This document shows positions 8,493 through 16,139 of a stretch of 64,000 nucleotides of DNA, piece by piece (position 1 is the first letter of the stretch; every line of letters starts with the position of its first letter). Source of the DNA: Rhodococcus rhodochrous (GTDB lineage Bacteria > Actinomycetota > Actinomycetes > Mycobacteriales > Mycobacteriaceae); assembly GCF_014854695.1 (NCBI RefSeq), contig NZ_CP027557.1:4752891-4816890 (forward strand), in the 5' to 3' direction. Position numbers and translations under genes: made by a program. Under the pieces are notes generated by a model that saw only the letters and a program-made list of their open reading frames with translations, was not told the origin of the DNA and did not search any database.

Positions 8493-9410
8493 ATGCCGGA
8501 CAAACTCATGACCATGCGCGAGGCGATCGCCACCTATGTCGAGGACGGCATGACCGTTGCCCTCGAGGGTTTCTCGCACCTCATCCCGTTCGCGGCGGCG
8601 CACGAGATCATCCGGCAGGGCAGGCGCGAGCTGACGTTGTGCCGCATGACCCCCGACATCATCTCCGATCAGCTCATCGCCGCCGACTGCGTCTCGAAGC
8701 TCGTCGCCTCGTTCTTCGCCAGCGGCTCGGCCGGGTCGCTCTACGAGATCCGCCGGCGCATCGAGAACCACGACCCCGTCGCACTCGAGGTCGAGGAGTA
8801 CAGCCACTACGGCATGGTCTGCCGCTACCAGGCCGGCGCGGCCGGGCTGCCCTTCTTCCCGCTGCGCTCGTATGCCGGCAGCGACCTGCCGAAGATCAAC
8901 CCGAACATCCGGCTCGTCGAGGACCCCTTCGGCGGCGGCAGCGTCTACGTCGTGCCTCCCCTGAACCCGGACGTGACGATCATCCACGCCCAGCGCGCCG
9001 ACCGCTCCGGCAACGTCCAGATCTGGGGCATCGCCGGTGTGCAGCAGGAAGCGGTCTACGCCGCGAAGAAGGCCATCGTGGTGGTCGAGGAGATCGTCGA
9101 CGACGACGTCATCCGCTCCGATCCCAGCCGCACCCTCGTCCCCTCGCACGCGGTGGACGCGGTGGTGCTGAGCCCGCGTGGAGCGCACCCCTCCTACGCG
9201 CAGGGCTACTACGACCGCGACTGCGCGTTCTACCGCCGCTGGACCGCGATCAGCAAGGACCCCCAGCAGTTGCGCACCTGGCTGAAGGAATGGGTCCTCA
9301 CCACCGCCGATCACGCCGAATACCTCGAGAAACTGGGCGAGGAGTACTGGGCCGACCTCGAGGTCGCGCCGCGCCCCTCCGGGACCGTCGACTACGGGAG
9401 CCGAAAGTGA
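8493..9410 (+). CDS. CoA-transferase subunit A, CatI/GctA type (probable 3-oxoadipate CoA-transferase)
   Basis: Alpha subunit (305 residues) of a two-subunit class I CoA-transferase. From memory its sequence closely resembles the CatI subunit of Pseudomonas 3-oxoadipate CoA-transferase: TLREAV-like opening, VALEGFSHLIPFAAAHE, then YAGSDLPKINPNI and HPSYAQGYYDRD. That enzyme moves CoA from succinyl-CoA to 3-oxoadipate before thiolytic cleavage. Glutaconate CoA-transferase and the steroid enzyme IpdA belong to the same family, so the substrate is not certain. It overlaps the subunit B gene by the GTGA at 9407 and faces a LysR gene. No thiolase or ortho-cleavage gene is next to it. Confidence 0.8.
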   Translation: MPDKLMTMREAIATYVEDGMTVALEGFSHLIPFAAAHEIIRQGRRELTLCRMTPDIISDQLIAADCVSKLVASFFASGSAGSLYEIRRRIENHDPVALEVEEYSHYGMVCRYQAGAAGLPFFPLRSYAGSDLPKINPNIRLVEDPFGGGSVYVVPPLNPDVTIIHAQRADRSGNVQIWGIAGVQQEAVYAAKKAIVVVEEIVDDDVIRSDPSRTLVPSHAVDAVVLSPRGAHPSYAQGYYDRDCAFYRRWTAISKDPQQLRTWLKEWVLTTADHAEYLEKLGEEYWADLEVAPRPSGTVDYGSRK

Positions 9411-10183
9411 CCACCACCGAAAACTTCTCCACCACCGAACTGATCGTCTCCGTCGCTGCGCGGGCCCTGGCCGGCAAGGCCCGGGTCTTCGCCGGGGTGG
9501 GTCTGCCCACCCTCGCCGTCGACCTCGCCGCCCGCACCTCCAACCCCGACGTCGAGCTGATCTACGAGTCCGGGGTCTGCGGCGCGCACCCCGAGGCGAT
9601 GGCCGAGGGCATCGCCGACTCCGTCGTGGTCTCCGGCGCCGAATCCGTGGTGTCCATGGCATCGCTGTTCGGGTACGTGCTGCAAGGCGGCAACGTCGAC
9701 GTCGGCTTCCTCGGTGCGGCGCAGATCGACCGCTACGGCAGCCTCAACACCAGCATCATCGGTGACTGGGACAAGCCCACCGTGCGTCTGCCGGGCGGCG
9801 GCGGAGCCGTCGAGATCATGCCCAACGCCGGCGAGGTGTTCGTGATCATGCGACGCCACGATCCGAGCGCGTTCCCCGCCGAACTGGACTTCTGCACCAC
9901 CCCGAGCCCGGTGCGCGCCCGCGAGGCCGGCGTCGGCATCATGCCCCGCGGCCGCGGCGTGACGAAGGTGTTCACCAGCCTGGGCGTGCTGTCGCGGCAG
10001 GATCCCTTCGACGAACTCGAACTGACCAGCATCCACCGCGGTGTCACCGTCGACCAGGTCCGCGCCGCGACCGGCTGGGATCTGAAGATCTCCGACGAAC
10101 TGACGCTGACCGAGGATCCCACCGCCGAGGAGATCGACCTGCTGCGCAACGAGATCGACAAGGTCCGCCTATATCTGCGGTAA
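9407..10183 (+). CDS. CoA-transferase subunit B, CatJ/GctB type (probable 3-oxoadipate CoA-transferase)
   Basis: Beta subunit (258 residues) of the same enzyme. The expected catalytic glutamate that forms the glutamyl-CoA thioester is Glu54 in IYESG, the same position as in glutaconate CoA-transferase beta. Other family signatures are GVGLPTLAVDLA, DVGFLGAAQIDRYG and the glycine-rich LPGGGGA. It starts at a GTG that overlaps the subunit A stop, so the two are made in equal amounts. The assignment to 3-oxoadipate rests on resemblance to CatJ and on the LysR neighbour; an IpdB-like role is a weaker alternative. Confidence 0.8.
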   Translation: MTTTENFSTTELIVSVAARALAGKARVFAGVGLPTLAVDLAARTSNPDVELIYESGVCGAHPEAMAEGIADSVVVSGAESVVSMASLFGYVLQGGNVDVGFLGAAQIDRYGSLNTSIIGDWDKPTVRLPGGGGAVEIMPNAGEVFVIMRRHDPSAFPAELDFCTTPSPVRAREAGVGIMPRGRGVTKVFTSLGVLSRQDPFDELELTSIHRGVTVDQVRAATGWDLKISDELTLTEDPTAEEIDLLRNEIDKVRLYLR

Positions 10184-10186
10184 TCC

Positions 10187-10203
10187 CGTCGGCGTGACCG
10201 ACG
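10187..10203. terminator. Short hairpin after the CoA-transferase operon
   Basis: A six-base stem (CGTCGG/CCGACG) with a five-base loop begins four bases after the subunit B stop. It is short and lacks a T-run, so it is only a candidate terminator. The remaining bases up to 10316 hold an 11-base direct repeat (CCGCGTGATGC) but no other clear element. Confidence 0.3.
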
Positions 10204-10316
10204 TGGCGGCTGGCAGGATGTCCGCAGCGGACGATGCCCCGGATCCTGCGAGCCTGCGCGCGTCCGCGTGATGCCCGGCGGACGGACCGCCGCGTGATGC
10301 GGGAAGGCGGCACGTC

Positions 10317-11375
10317 ATGCACGCGAGCGCGATCCACGACCTCGTGGACGGCACGGTCGTCGCGGCCGTGATGCCGTCGACCGTGGCGGACTCCGGCGCG
10401 GATCGGGGCGTCCCCGTCCTGATGCCCTTGACCGACCTCGCGCGTGGGTCAGTGGCCGGTCGCGCTGCCGTCGCACTGGTCGACGAGCGCGAGGTGTTCG
10501 CCGATCCCGCGACGGTCCTGCGCGGGATCGCGGCCGTGCGCGAGCGCGGATTCGCCGTGGCGGTACGCATCGCGGAATCGGCGTCGCGCGCCACGGTGGT
10601 CCTGGCCCTGGTGGAACCGGAGGTGGTCGTCGTACCGGCCGAGGCACTCGTCGCATCCGATGTGCGGGCCGCCACGACCCTGCTGTCGTTGCGGGCCCAC
10701 TGCGAGCGCACGAACTCCGTCGTTCTCGCCGAGGGCGTCGACTCCGACCTGCATCGCGAGGCGGCCCTCGCCCACGGCATCGGCTTCGGTTGCGGTGCAG
10801 CACTACACACTGTGGAGGGCAAGTCCGATCCTTCCTCGCCGCGCGGTGGGTTGTTCCGTGAACCCACCTGGAGCGCACCGCTCGACGATGCGACCGCCAC
10901 GCCCTTCCGTATCCTGTCTGCCGGGCGGGAACGCGTGTGGAGCGGCAAGGGTCTGCTCGTGTCCATGAGCGCCGACCTCGAGGCGCGAGCCGGGGAGGCC
11001 GGCCCCGACACGGTCGCCCTCGGCACCTTCCAGCACCACGACCACTTCACGGGAGCCGCACGCAGGCGATGGATGTCGATGGCCGACACCCTCGCACACG
11101 TCGCGGTCTTCGCGGTCGGCTTCGGCACGAGCGCCTCGGGCCCGGACCTCGTCCCGATCGAGCCGCACGATCCCCTCGTCGACGAGTGGAACGTCATCCT
11201 CCTGGGAGAGTCGTTCGCGTGCGCACTCTCGGCCCTCGACCTGCACCGCACGGCCGGCGGCGAGCGGGAGTTCGAGTACGTCGTCTCCTACGACCGGGAG
11301 GCCGTCGCCCGCGCGGCGCGCGCGACCCTGTCCCGCCCACGACCGGTACCCGTGGAGATCCCACCGTCGTCCTGA
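10317..11375 (+). CDS. Degenerate EAL + DICT sensory domain protein (short paralogue)
   Basis: A 352-residue protein with two regions. Residues 1 to about 190 look like an eroded EAL (c-di-GMP phosphodiesterase) fold: VVLAEGVDSDLHREAALAHGIGFGCG resembles the last strands of an EAL barrel, but the EAL motif and metal ligands are absent and the N-terminus is shortened. Residues from about 215 form a DICT domain (GTFQHHDHFTGAARRRW, then DPLVDEWNVILLGESFACAL). DICT is a predicted ligand-sensing domain found with diguanylate cyclases and two-component proteins. It is the convergent paralogue of the next gene, 16 bases away. Catalytic activity is unlikely; a sensor or scaffold role is inferred. Confidence 0.72.
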   Translation: MHASAIHDLVDGTVVAAVMPSTVADSGADRGVPVLMPLTDLARGSVAGRAAVALVDEREVFADPATVLRGIAAVRERGFAVAVRIAESASRATVVLALVEPEVVVVPAEALVASDVRAATTLLSLRAHCERTNSVVLAEGVDSDLHREAALAHGIGFGCGAALHTVEGKSDPSSPRGGLFREPTWSAPLDDATATPFRILSAGRERVWSGKGLLVSMSADLEARAGEAGPDTVALGTFQHHDHFTGAARRRWMSMADTLAHVAVFAVGFGTSASGPDLVPIEPHDPLVDEWNVILLGESFACALSALDLHRTAGGEREFEYVVSYDREAVARAARATLSRPRPVPVEIPPSS

Positions 11376-11391
11376 GCCGCTCCCCCGCGGT

Positions 11392-12618
11392 TCACCCCTC
11401 GAAGCGCGCCAGGATGCTGTGGGCACACCGGATCACGGTGCCGCGGTCGTAGGACAGTACGTAGTGGAACTCTCGGTCGAGATCCGCTGCGTCGGTGTGC
11501 ATGTCGAGCGCGGCGAGCACGCACGCGAAGTGCGGGCCGAGGACGACGACGTTCCATTCGTCGACCATCGGATCGTTCGGGTCCAACGGCGCGTGGTGTA
11601 CCGCGGAGTCGACGTAGGGATCGATTCCGACGCCGTAGACCCCGGTGTAGGCGACCTGCTCGGCGAGCTGCGCCCATCGTGCCCGGGAAGTCGGGGTGAA
11701 GTGCTCGGCGCGCTGGAAGGTGCCGAGCACGATCGTCTCCGGTCCGGCTCCCACCGCGTTGGTCTCGAGCAGCTTGCTCATCGACACCAGAAGTCGCTTG
11801 AAACTACATGTGCGCCTGCGTCCTTCGGATGCCAGAGCGAAGGGGGTGAGTTCGGGGTCGTCCGGAGCGGCCGGTCGCGGACGCAGCGACATCGGTTCGA
11901 CATCCGAATCCGCTTGCGCGGTATCCCCGGTCGATCCGACTGCCGGATACAGCGCGCCCATTCCGTATTCGGCGGCCAATCCCAGAGCGCGGCGGCGATG
12001 CAGTTCCGAATCGACACCCTGCGCGATGACGACCGCGCTGCTGGATTCGGTGTACGCGGCGACGGCGTGCGCGATCCTCGCCGTCGAGGCGTCGGCCGCA
12101 CGCGCGATCAGGGCCGGCGACGTGATGATCACATCCGGTTCGACGAGCGGCAGCAGCGCGAGGGCCTGGGCACGCGCTCCCACACCGTCCACCGCGACGA
12201 GCATGCCGGCGGTGCGCGCCGCCGCGATGGTGCGCAGCGTCCTGGCAGGGGCGGCGATCAGCGCCTGTTCGGTGATGAGCACGACCGTCGTCGGGCTCCG
12301 GCGGTCATCGAGCGCGCCGAGTTCGTCGAGGGAATCGAGATCGAGGGTGACCAGATGCGGCACGGCCGACTCGACGTGCCGGCCGGCCCTGCGCCATTTG
12401 ATGCGGTCCAGCTGCGACTTCTGGTGCATGGCCCGGGCGGCCTCGCTCAGCGCGGTGGCGTCGTGCAACGATGATCCTCCCGGACCAAGCAGTTGCAGTT
12501 CGACGGCGGACAGCGCACCGCTGCCGAGCCGGTGGATGGGGGCGAGCTCCGTCTCCACGGTGAGGCCGCCGAACGCGGCCTCCGCGTCTGCGGCAGCGTC
12601 GGCAGGAACAGCGCTCAT
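11392..12618 (-). CDS. Degenerate EAL + DICT sensory domain protein (long paralogue)
   Basis: A 408-residue paralogue of the convergent neighbour with a more complete EAL-like half. An opening with ELAPIHRLGSGALSAVELQLL resembles an EAL start, but the ExLxR active-site motif has become VELQL, and the later VVIAQGVDSELHRRRALGLG-like stretch keeps the fold without the catalytic acid set. The DICT half has GTFQRAEHFTPTSRARW and DPMVDEWNVVVLGPHFACVL. I start at the ATG at 12618; an upstream start at 12678 in the same frame cannot be excluded. The 292-base region to the STAS gene holds its promoter. Confidence 0.72.
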   Translation of the reverse strand: MSAVPADAAADAEAAFGGLTVETELAPIHRLGSGALSAVELQLLGPGGSSLHDATALSEAARAMHQKSQLDRIKWRRAGRHVESAVPHLVTLDLDSLDELGALDDRRSPTTVVLITEQALIAAPARTLRTIAAARTAGMLVAVDGVGARAQALALLPLVEPDVIITSPALIARAADASTARIAHAVAAYTESSSAVVIAQGVDSELHRRRALGLAAEYGMGALYPAVGSTGDTAQADSDVEPMSLRPRPAAPDDPELTPFALASEGRRRTCSFKRLLVSMSKLLETNAVGAGPETIVLGTFQRAEHFTPTSRARWAQLAEQVAYTGVYGVGIDPYVDSAVHHAPLDPNDPMVDEWNVVVLGPHFACVLAALDMHTDAADLDREFHYVLSYDRGTVIRCAHSILARFEG

Positions 12619-12704
12619 GAATCCAGCATCCCATCTCAGGGCACCGATCGTCCGCTCGGGCCGACGGAGTCGAGACATAGGACATCTCCGCAGTTCAGAC
12701 GGAT

Positions 12705-12745
12705 GCGTTATCGAAACGCGACTTTACGTTACCGTTCCGTTACCG
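12705..12745. promoter_or_regulatory. Palindrome and 11-base-period direct repeat upstream of STAS gene
   Basis: Within the 292-base gap between the divergent EAL-DICT and STAS genes there is a palindrome GCGTT-N5-AACGC (12705-12719), followed by two copies of CGTTACCG starting at 12727 and 12738. An 11-base period puts both copies on the same face of the helix, as expected of a tandem regulator site. The rest of the gap shows nothing I can name. Confidence 0.4.
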
Positions 12746-12910
12746 GGCGGGTCGTCGGGAAGCGACCTCCGTCGGACAGGCTCTGTGCAAGCCCGAGGCG
12801 AGTTCTCACCGCGACCCCGACGTTCTCACCGGGACCCACAGCAGGCCGACCGCCTGCGCATGATCCAGCCCGCACCGGACGGCACGAATCCACGCCGACA
12901 GGAGACCGCA

Positions 12911-13333
12911 ATGAGCACACGTACGAGCACCACCCGCAGGATCATCACCGACACCGGGGCACTCTCACGAGCCGGTGCAGCGACCGTCCCCCGAGCGCCG
13001 CGCTACCGCCTCGACGTCCACTCGCCGTCCCGTCGCTGCAGTGTCCTGCGGGCGAAGGGCGATCTCGACATGACCGCCCGAGCGGAGTTCGCCTCCACTC
13101 TCGGCGACCTCGCACACTCGGGCGATCACGTCGTCGTCGACCTGTCCGAGGTGACCTTCATGTACTCCGAGGTCGCCTCGACACTCGCCGATGCCGATCA
13201 CATCCGGCCCGGCCGTTTCCACGTCGTCGCACCCACACGTCAGGTGCGCATGCTGCTCGACATCCTCGCTCCCGACCTCGACGTCACCGACCGCACCGAA
13301 GTCGGCCTCGTGGGGAGCGCGTCCGCCGCCTGA
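12911..13333 (+). CDS. STAS-domain protein (anti-anti-sigma factor-like)
   Basis: A 140-residue protein with a 45-residue basic, low-complexity leader followed by a STAS domain. The domain core reads LRAKGDLDMTARAEFASTL and VVVDLSEVTFMYSEVASTL. The last stretch corresponds to the family DLS-V-FMDSSG motif: the phosphorylatable serine is kept (MYS) but the preceding Asp is Tyr and the following Gly is lost. Typical members are dephosphorylated to release a sigma factor from its anti-sigma partner; no kinase or sigma gene is adjacent here. CAGGAG precedes the ATG by eight bases. Confidence 0.75.
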   Translation: MSTRTSTTRRIITDTGALSRAGAATVPRAPRYRLDVHSPSRRCSVLRAKGDLDMTARAEFASTLGDLAHSGDHVVVDLSEVTFMYSEVASTLADADHIRPGRFHVVAPTRQVRMLLDILAPDLDVTDRTEVGLVGSASAA

Positions 13334-13351
13334 TACGGCGACGAATGCCCG

Positions 13352-14392
13352 TCAGCGGGTGGGGCCGCCGGTGATCAACGCCCACACGTCCCCGGCCTCG
13401 CCGGCCGCGGCGAGCAGTTCGGAGTCCCACGACGCGACCGTTCCGAATTCGCTGCGCCACGACAGGATCCGGTTGGCGTGCCGATGCAGCTCGTGTTCCA
13501 TCGTGAAGCCGATCGCGCCGAGCGCCTGATGCGCGTTGCGGGCGACGACCGAGGCCGCATGTCCGGCGCACGAGGCGGCCGCTGCGATCGCGAAGCGGGT
13601 CGACGCGTCACCGAAACCTCCGGCGAGAACGGCATCGACGGCGCCATCCGCGGCGGCGTGCACGAGCGAGGCCTCGGTGGCGATGTCGGCGACGAGCGCC
13701 TGCACCGCCTGGAACTTGCCCAGCGGACGACCGAACTGCACGCGCGCGGTGGTGTGGTCGACGACGAGCTCGAGGATCCGATCCATCGCGCCCGCGGTGG
13801 CCAGTGCGCGGACGAGCGCACCCCGGTAGCGGAACTCGTCGGCGGTGCCCGCCGGAACGTCGCGTCCCGACAGTGCCGACAGGTCGACGCGCACGTGATC
13901 ACGGGGCTCCGCCGCCAGGTTCACGGCCTCGACGATCTCGACGTCGCCGTGTGCGACCTCGGCGACCTGCCATCCCTGCGGCGACTGCCACAGCACGACG
14001 ATCGAATCCGCGAACCGGGCCCACGGCACGTGGCGCGCGCGGCCGTCGGCGTCGAGCACCGCGGCAGTGCGCACGGCCGGCGCCGCATCGAGGCCCGCCT
14101 GGTCGAGGAGCCAGCCCGCGAGCAGATCGTTCTCGGCGACCGGCACGGCAGCAGCGGCGCTGCCGGCGGCTTCGAGCAACAGGGCGGCCTCCAACCATCC
14201 CGCGCCGCTTCCGCCGCTCTCCTCCGAACCGGTGAGCCGATCGAGGCCGAGCTCGGTGAGGGTGCTCCACAGGGCACGATCGAGTTCGACGACCTCACCG
14301 ATCCGATGGTCGTCACCCGAGGTGAACACCTCGGACAGCATCTGTGCGAAGTCGCGTAGTTCCGTCGACTGCAGTGCGTCCTGTCCGCTCAT
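13352..14392 (-). CDS. Acyl-CoA dehydrogenase, small non-catalytic-type subunit
   Basis: An acyl-CoA dehydrogenase-fold protein of 346 residues, shorter than the usual 380-400. It keeps the C-terminal helical region (TTARVQFGRPLGKFQAVQ, then HQALGAIGFTMEHELHR), but at the position where its partner has the catalytic glutamate it reads RGALVRALATAG without an acid. This is the pattern of the beta chain of alpha2-beta2 dehydrogenases in steroid catabolism (FadE26-27, FadE28-29 type), where each chain gives part of the active site. Its ATG overlaps the stop of the upstream dehydrogenase at 14389-14392, supporting a 1:1 complex. The heteromer is inference. Confidence 0.82.
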   Translation of the reverse strand: MSGQDALQSTELRDFAQMLSEVFTSGDDHRIGEVVELDRALWSTLTELGLDRLTGSEESGGSGAGWLEAALLLEAAGSAAAAVPVAENDLLAGWLLDQAGLDAAPAVRTAAVLDADGRARHVPWARFADSIVVLWQSPQGWQVAEVAHGDVEIVEAVNLAAEPRDHVRVDLSALSGRDVPAGTADEFRYRGALVRALATAGAMDRILELVVDHTTARVQFGRPLGKFQAVQALVADIATEASLVHAAADGAVDAVLAGGFGDASTRFAIAAAASCAGHAASVVARNAHQALGAIGFTMEHELHRHANRILSWRSEFGTVASWDSELLAAAGEAGDVWALITGGPTR

Positions 14393-15534
14393 CTCATCCC
14401 CAATCCTCGTGCGATGACCCCACGGAGGATCTCGCTCGTGCCGCCGCGCAGTGTGAAGCCCGGTCGTTGCATGACACCTGCCCGGACGAGCTCGGCCAGA
14501 TGGTTGTCGGCCGCGGTGTATCCCGCGATCTCATCGGCGAGATCTGCCAGATCACCCTCGGTCTTCGTGCCGAGCACCTTCACGACCGACGCCGCGAGTT
14601 CGGCGTTCTCGCCGCGTTCGAGGGACTCGGAGACCGCGGTGGACATGCGGTGCAGGCCCGCCATGCGCCCGATGGTCGCTCCGATGCGGGTGTCCGCCTC
14701 GACGCTGCCGTCGGCCACACCGTGCACGAGGGATTCGAGTATCCCGAAGGTCGACAGGAAACGCTCGGGACCGCTGCGCTCGTAGCCGAGCTCGCTCGTC
14801 ACCTGTTCCCAGCCGGCACCGATCTGCCCGAGCACCAGGTCGTCCGGGACGAAGACGTCGTCGAGCAGCACCTCGTTGAAGTGGTGGTCGCCGGACATCG
14901 ACAGGATCGGGCGGATGGTCACGCCCGGGGAGTCGAGCAGCACGATGAACTGGCTCAGCCCGTCGTGGCGGTGTGCCGGATCGAGCGGTGCGGAACGCGC
15001 GAGGCCGAAGAAGGCGTCGGCGTGGTGCGCCCCGGACGTCCACAGCTTGGTGCCGGAGATCCGCCACCCACCGTCCACCTGCGTGGCCTTCGTCTTGACG
15101 CTCGCGAGGTCGGATCCGGAGTCGGGCTCGGACATGCCGATGGCCCAGCAGATCTCACCGGCCGCGATGCCCGGCAGGAACCGCTTCTTCTGCTCCTCGG
15201 TGCCGTACTTGAGCAGCGACGGTGCGGCCTGACGGTCGGCGACCCACTGAGCGGCGACCGGCGCGCCCACCGCGAGCAGCTCCTCGGTGACGACGAAGCG
15301 CTCCATGAAGGTTCGTCCGTGTCCGCCGTACTCGACGGGGATCGTCATGCCGACCCAGCCGCGAGCGGCGAGCGCGCGCGTGAACTCGGGGTTCCATCGC
15401 GTCAGCCAGGTGTCGATGCCCGGGGTGAACACGCCCTCGTCGATCTGTTCCTTCAGGAACGCCCGTACCTCGGCACGGAGTTCCGTCAGTGCCGGGTCGG
15501 GGGTGCCCGCCCTCGGCACGAGTCGTGCACTCAT
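14389..15534 (-). CDS. Acyl-CoA dehydrogenase, catalytic partner subunit
   Basis: A 381-residue FAD-dependent acyl-CoA dehydrogenase that introduces an alpha,beta double bond into an acyl-CoA. It has MSEPDSGSDLAS (FAD/substrate loop), WRISGTKLWTSGAHHAD, and the C-terminal RGGTSEILRGVIARGLG. The probable catalytic base is the Glu in SGPERFLS, the isovaleryl-CoA-dehydrogenase position, not the medium-chain position. Start is the ATG at 15534, which overlaps the TetR stop. Sitting directly before a small partner subunit, it probably forms a heteromer acting on a branched or cyclic acyl-CoA. Confidence 0.88.
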   Translation of the reverse strand: MSARLVPRAGTPDPALTELRAEVRAFLKEQIDEGVFTPGIDTWLTRWNPEFTRALAARGWVGMTIPVEYGGHGRTFMERFVVTEELLAVGAPVAAQWVADRQAAPSLLKYGTEEQKKRFLPGIAAGEICWAIGMSEPDSGSDLASVKTKATQVDGGWRISGTKLWTSGAHHADAFFGLARSAPLDPAHRHDGLSQFIVLLDSPGVTIRPILSMSGDHHFNEVLLDDVFVPDDLVLGQIGAGWEQVTSELGYERSGPERFLSTFGILESLVHGVADGSVEADTRIGATIGRMAGLHRMSTAVSESLERGENAELAASVVKVLGTKTEGDLADLADEIAGYTAADNHLAELVRAGVMQRPGFTLRGGTSEILRGVIARGLGMR

Positions 15535-16139
15535 CGTGAATCTCCTTCTCCACCGGTGATGGTGGGACACAGCAGCGCCAGCGACAGGTCCGCGTAGCGT
15601 TCGGCGATCTCGTCCGGGCCGTCCGGGCCAGCGGGGTCGTACCAGTTGGCGATCGCCGAGACCATCGCCAGGATCGATCGACGGCAGTCGTCGGGATACT
15701 TCGTGGTGAAGACGCCTTGTGCGACACCGCGATCGATGATGTCGCGGATCCGCCTCCGGCCGTCGCGCCGACGCTCCTCGTACAGTCGCGCACCCTCGGG
15801 TTCGAGGTTGCGCACCTCCGTCGCGATCATGCGACCCTGCTCGGGGAACTGCGTGCGGAAGATGACGTTCCCCTTGACGAACGCGCGGATCTGCTCGACC
15901 GGATCGTCGCCGGCGCGGGCGAGTTCGGCGTCGCAGACCGCGTCGTAGGTGTCGACGCCGTCGAGCAGGATCGCCAGCAGCAGATCCTGTTTGTTCTTGT
16001 AGTGGTAGTACAGGGCGGACAGGCTCACGCCGGCTTCCTGCGCGATAGTCCGGATCGACGACGAGCCGTATCCGTTGCGCACGAATTCCTTCCGGCCCGC
16101 CTCGATGAAGACGCGCTGTTTCGGCGACAGCACTCTCAC
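15531..16139 (-). CDS. TetR-family transcriptional regulator
   Basis: A 202-residue TetR regulator. The HTH lies at residues 25-50 (TIAQEAGVSLSALYYHYKNK), and the C-terminal two thirds is a ligand-binding helical domain. Unusually it is embedded in the middle of the operon: its GTG start overlaps the ligase stop (16136-16139) and its stop overlaps the next ATG (15531-15534). TetR proteins in such acyl-CoA operons usually release DNA on binding an acyl-CoA intermediate. The palindrome GAACGATCGTTC at the head of the operon (19767-19778) is the best candidate operator. Confidence 0.9.
   Translation of the reverse strand: MRVLSPKQRVFIEAGRKEFVRNGYGSSSIRTIAQEAGVSLSALYYHYKNKQDLLLAILLDGVDTYDAVCDAELARAGDDPVEQIRAFVKGNVIFRTQFPEQGRMIATEVRNLEPEGARLYEERRRDGRRRIRDIIDRGVAQGVFTTKYPDDCRRSILAMVSAIANWYDPAGPDGPDEIAERYADLSLALLCPTITGGEGDSR

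Noticed and set aside
8493..10183. IpdAB (steroid ring C/D hydrolase) identity for the CoA-transferase pair
   Set aside because: The family is the same, but the subunit A sequence resembles CatI more closely, there is a LysR neighbour, and no steroid ring-degradation genes are adjacent. It remains a weaker alternative.
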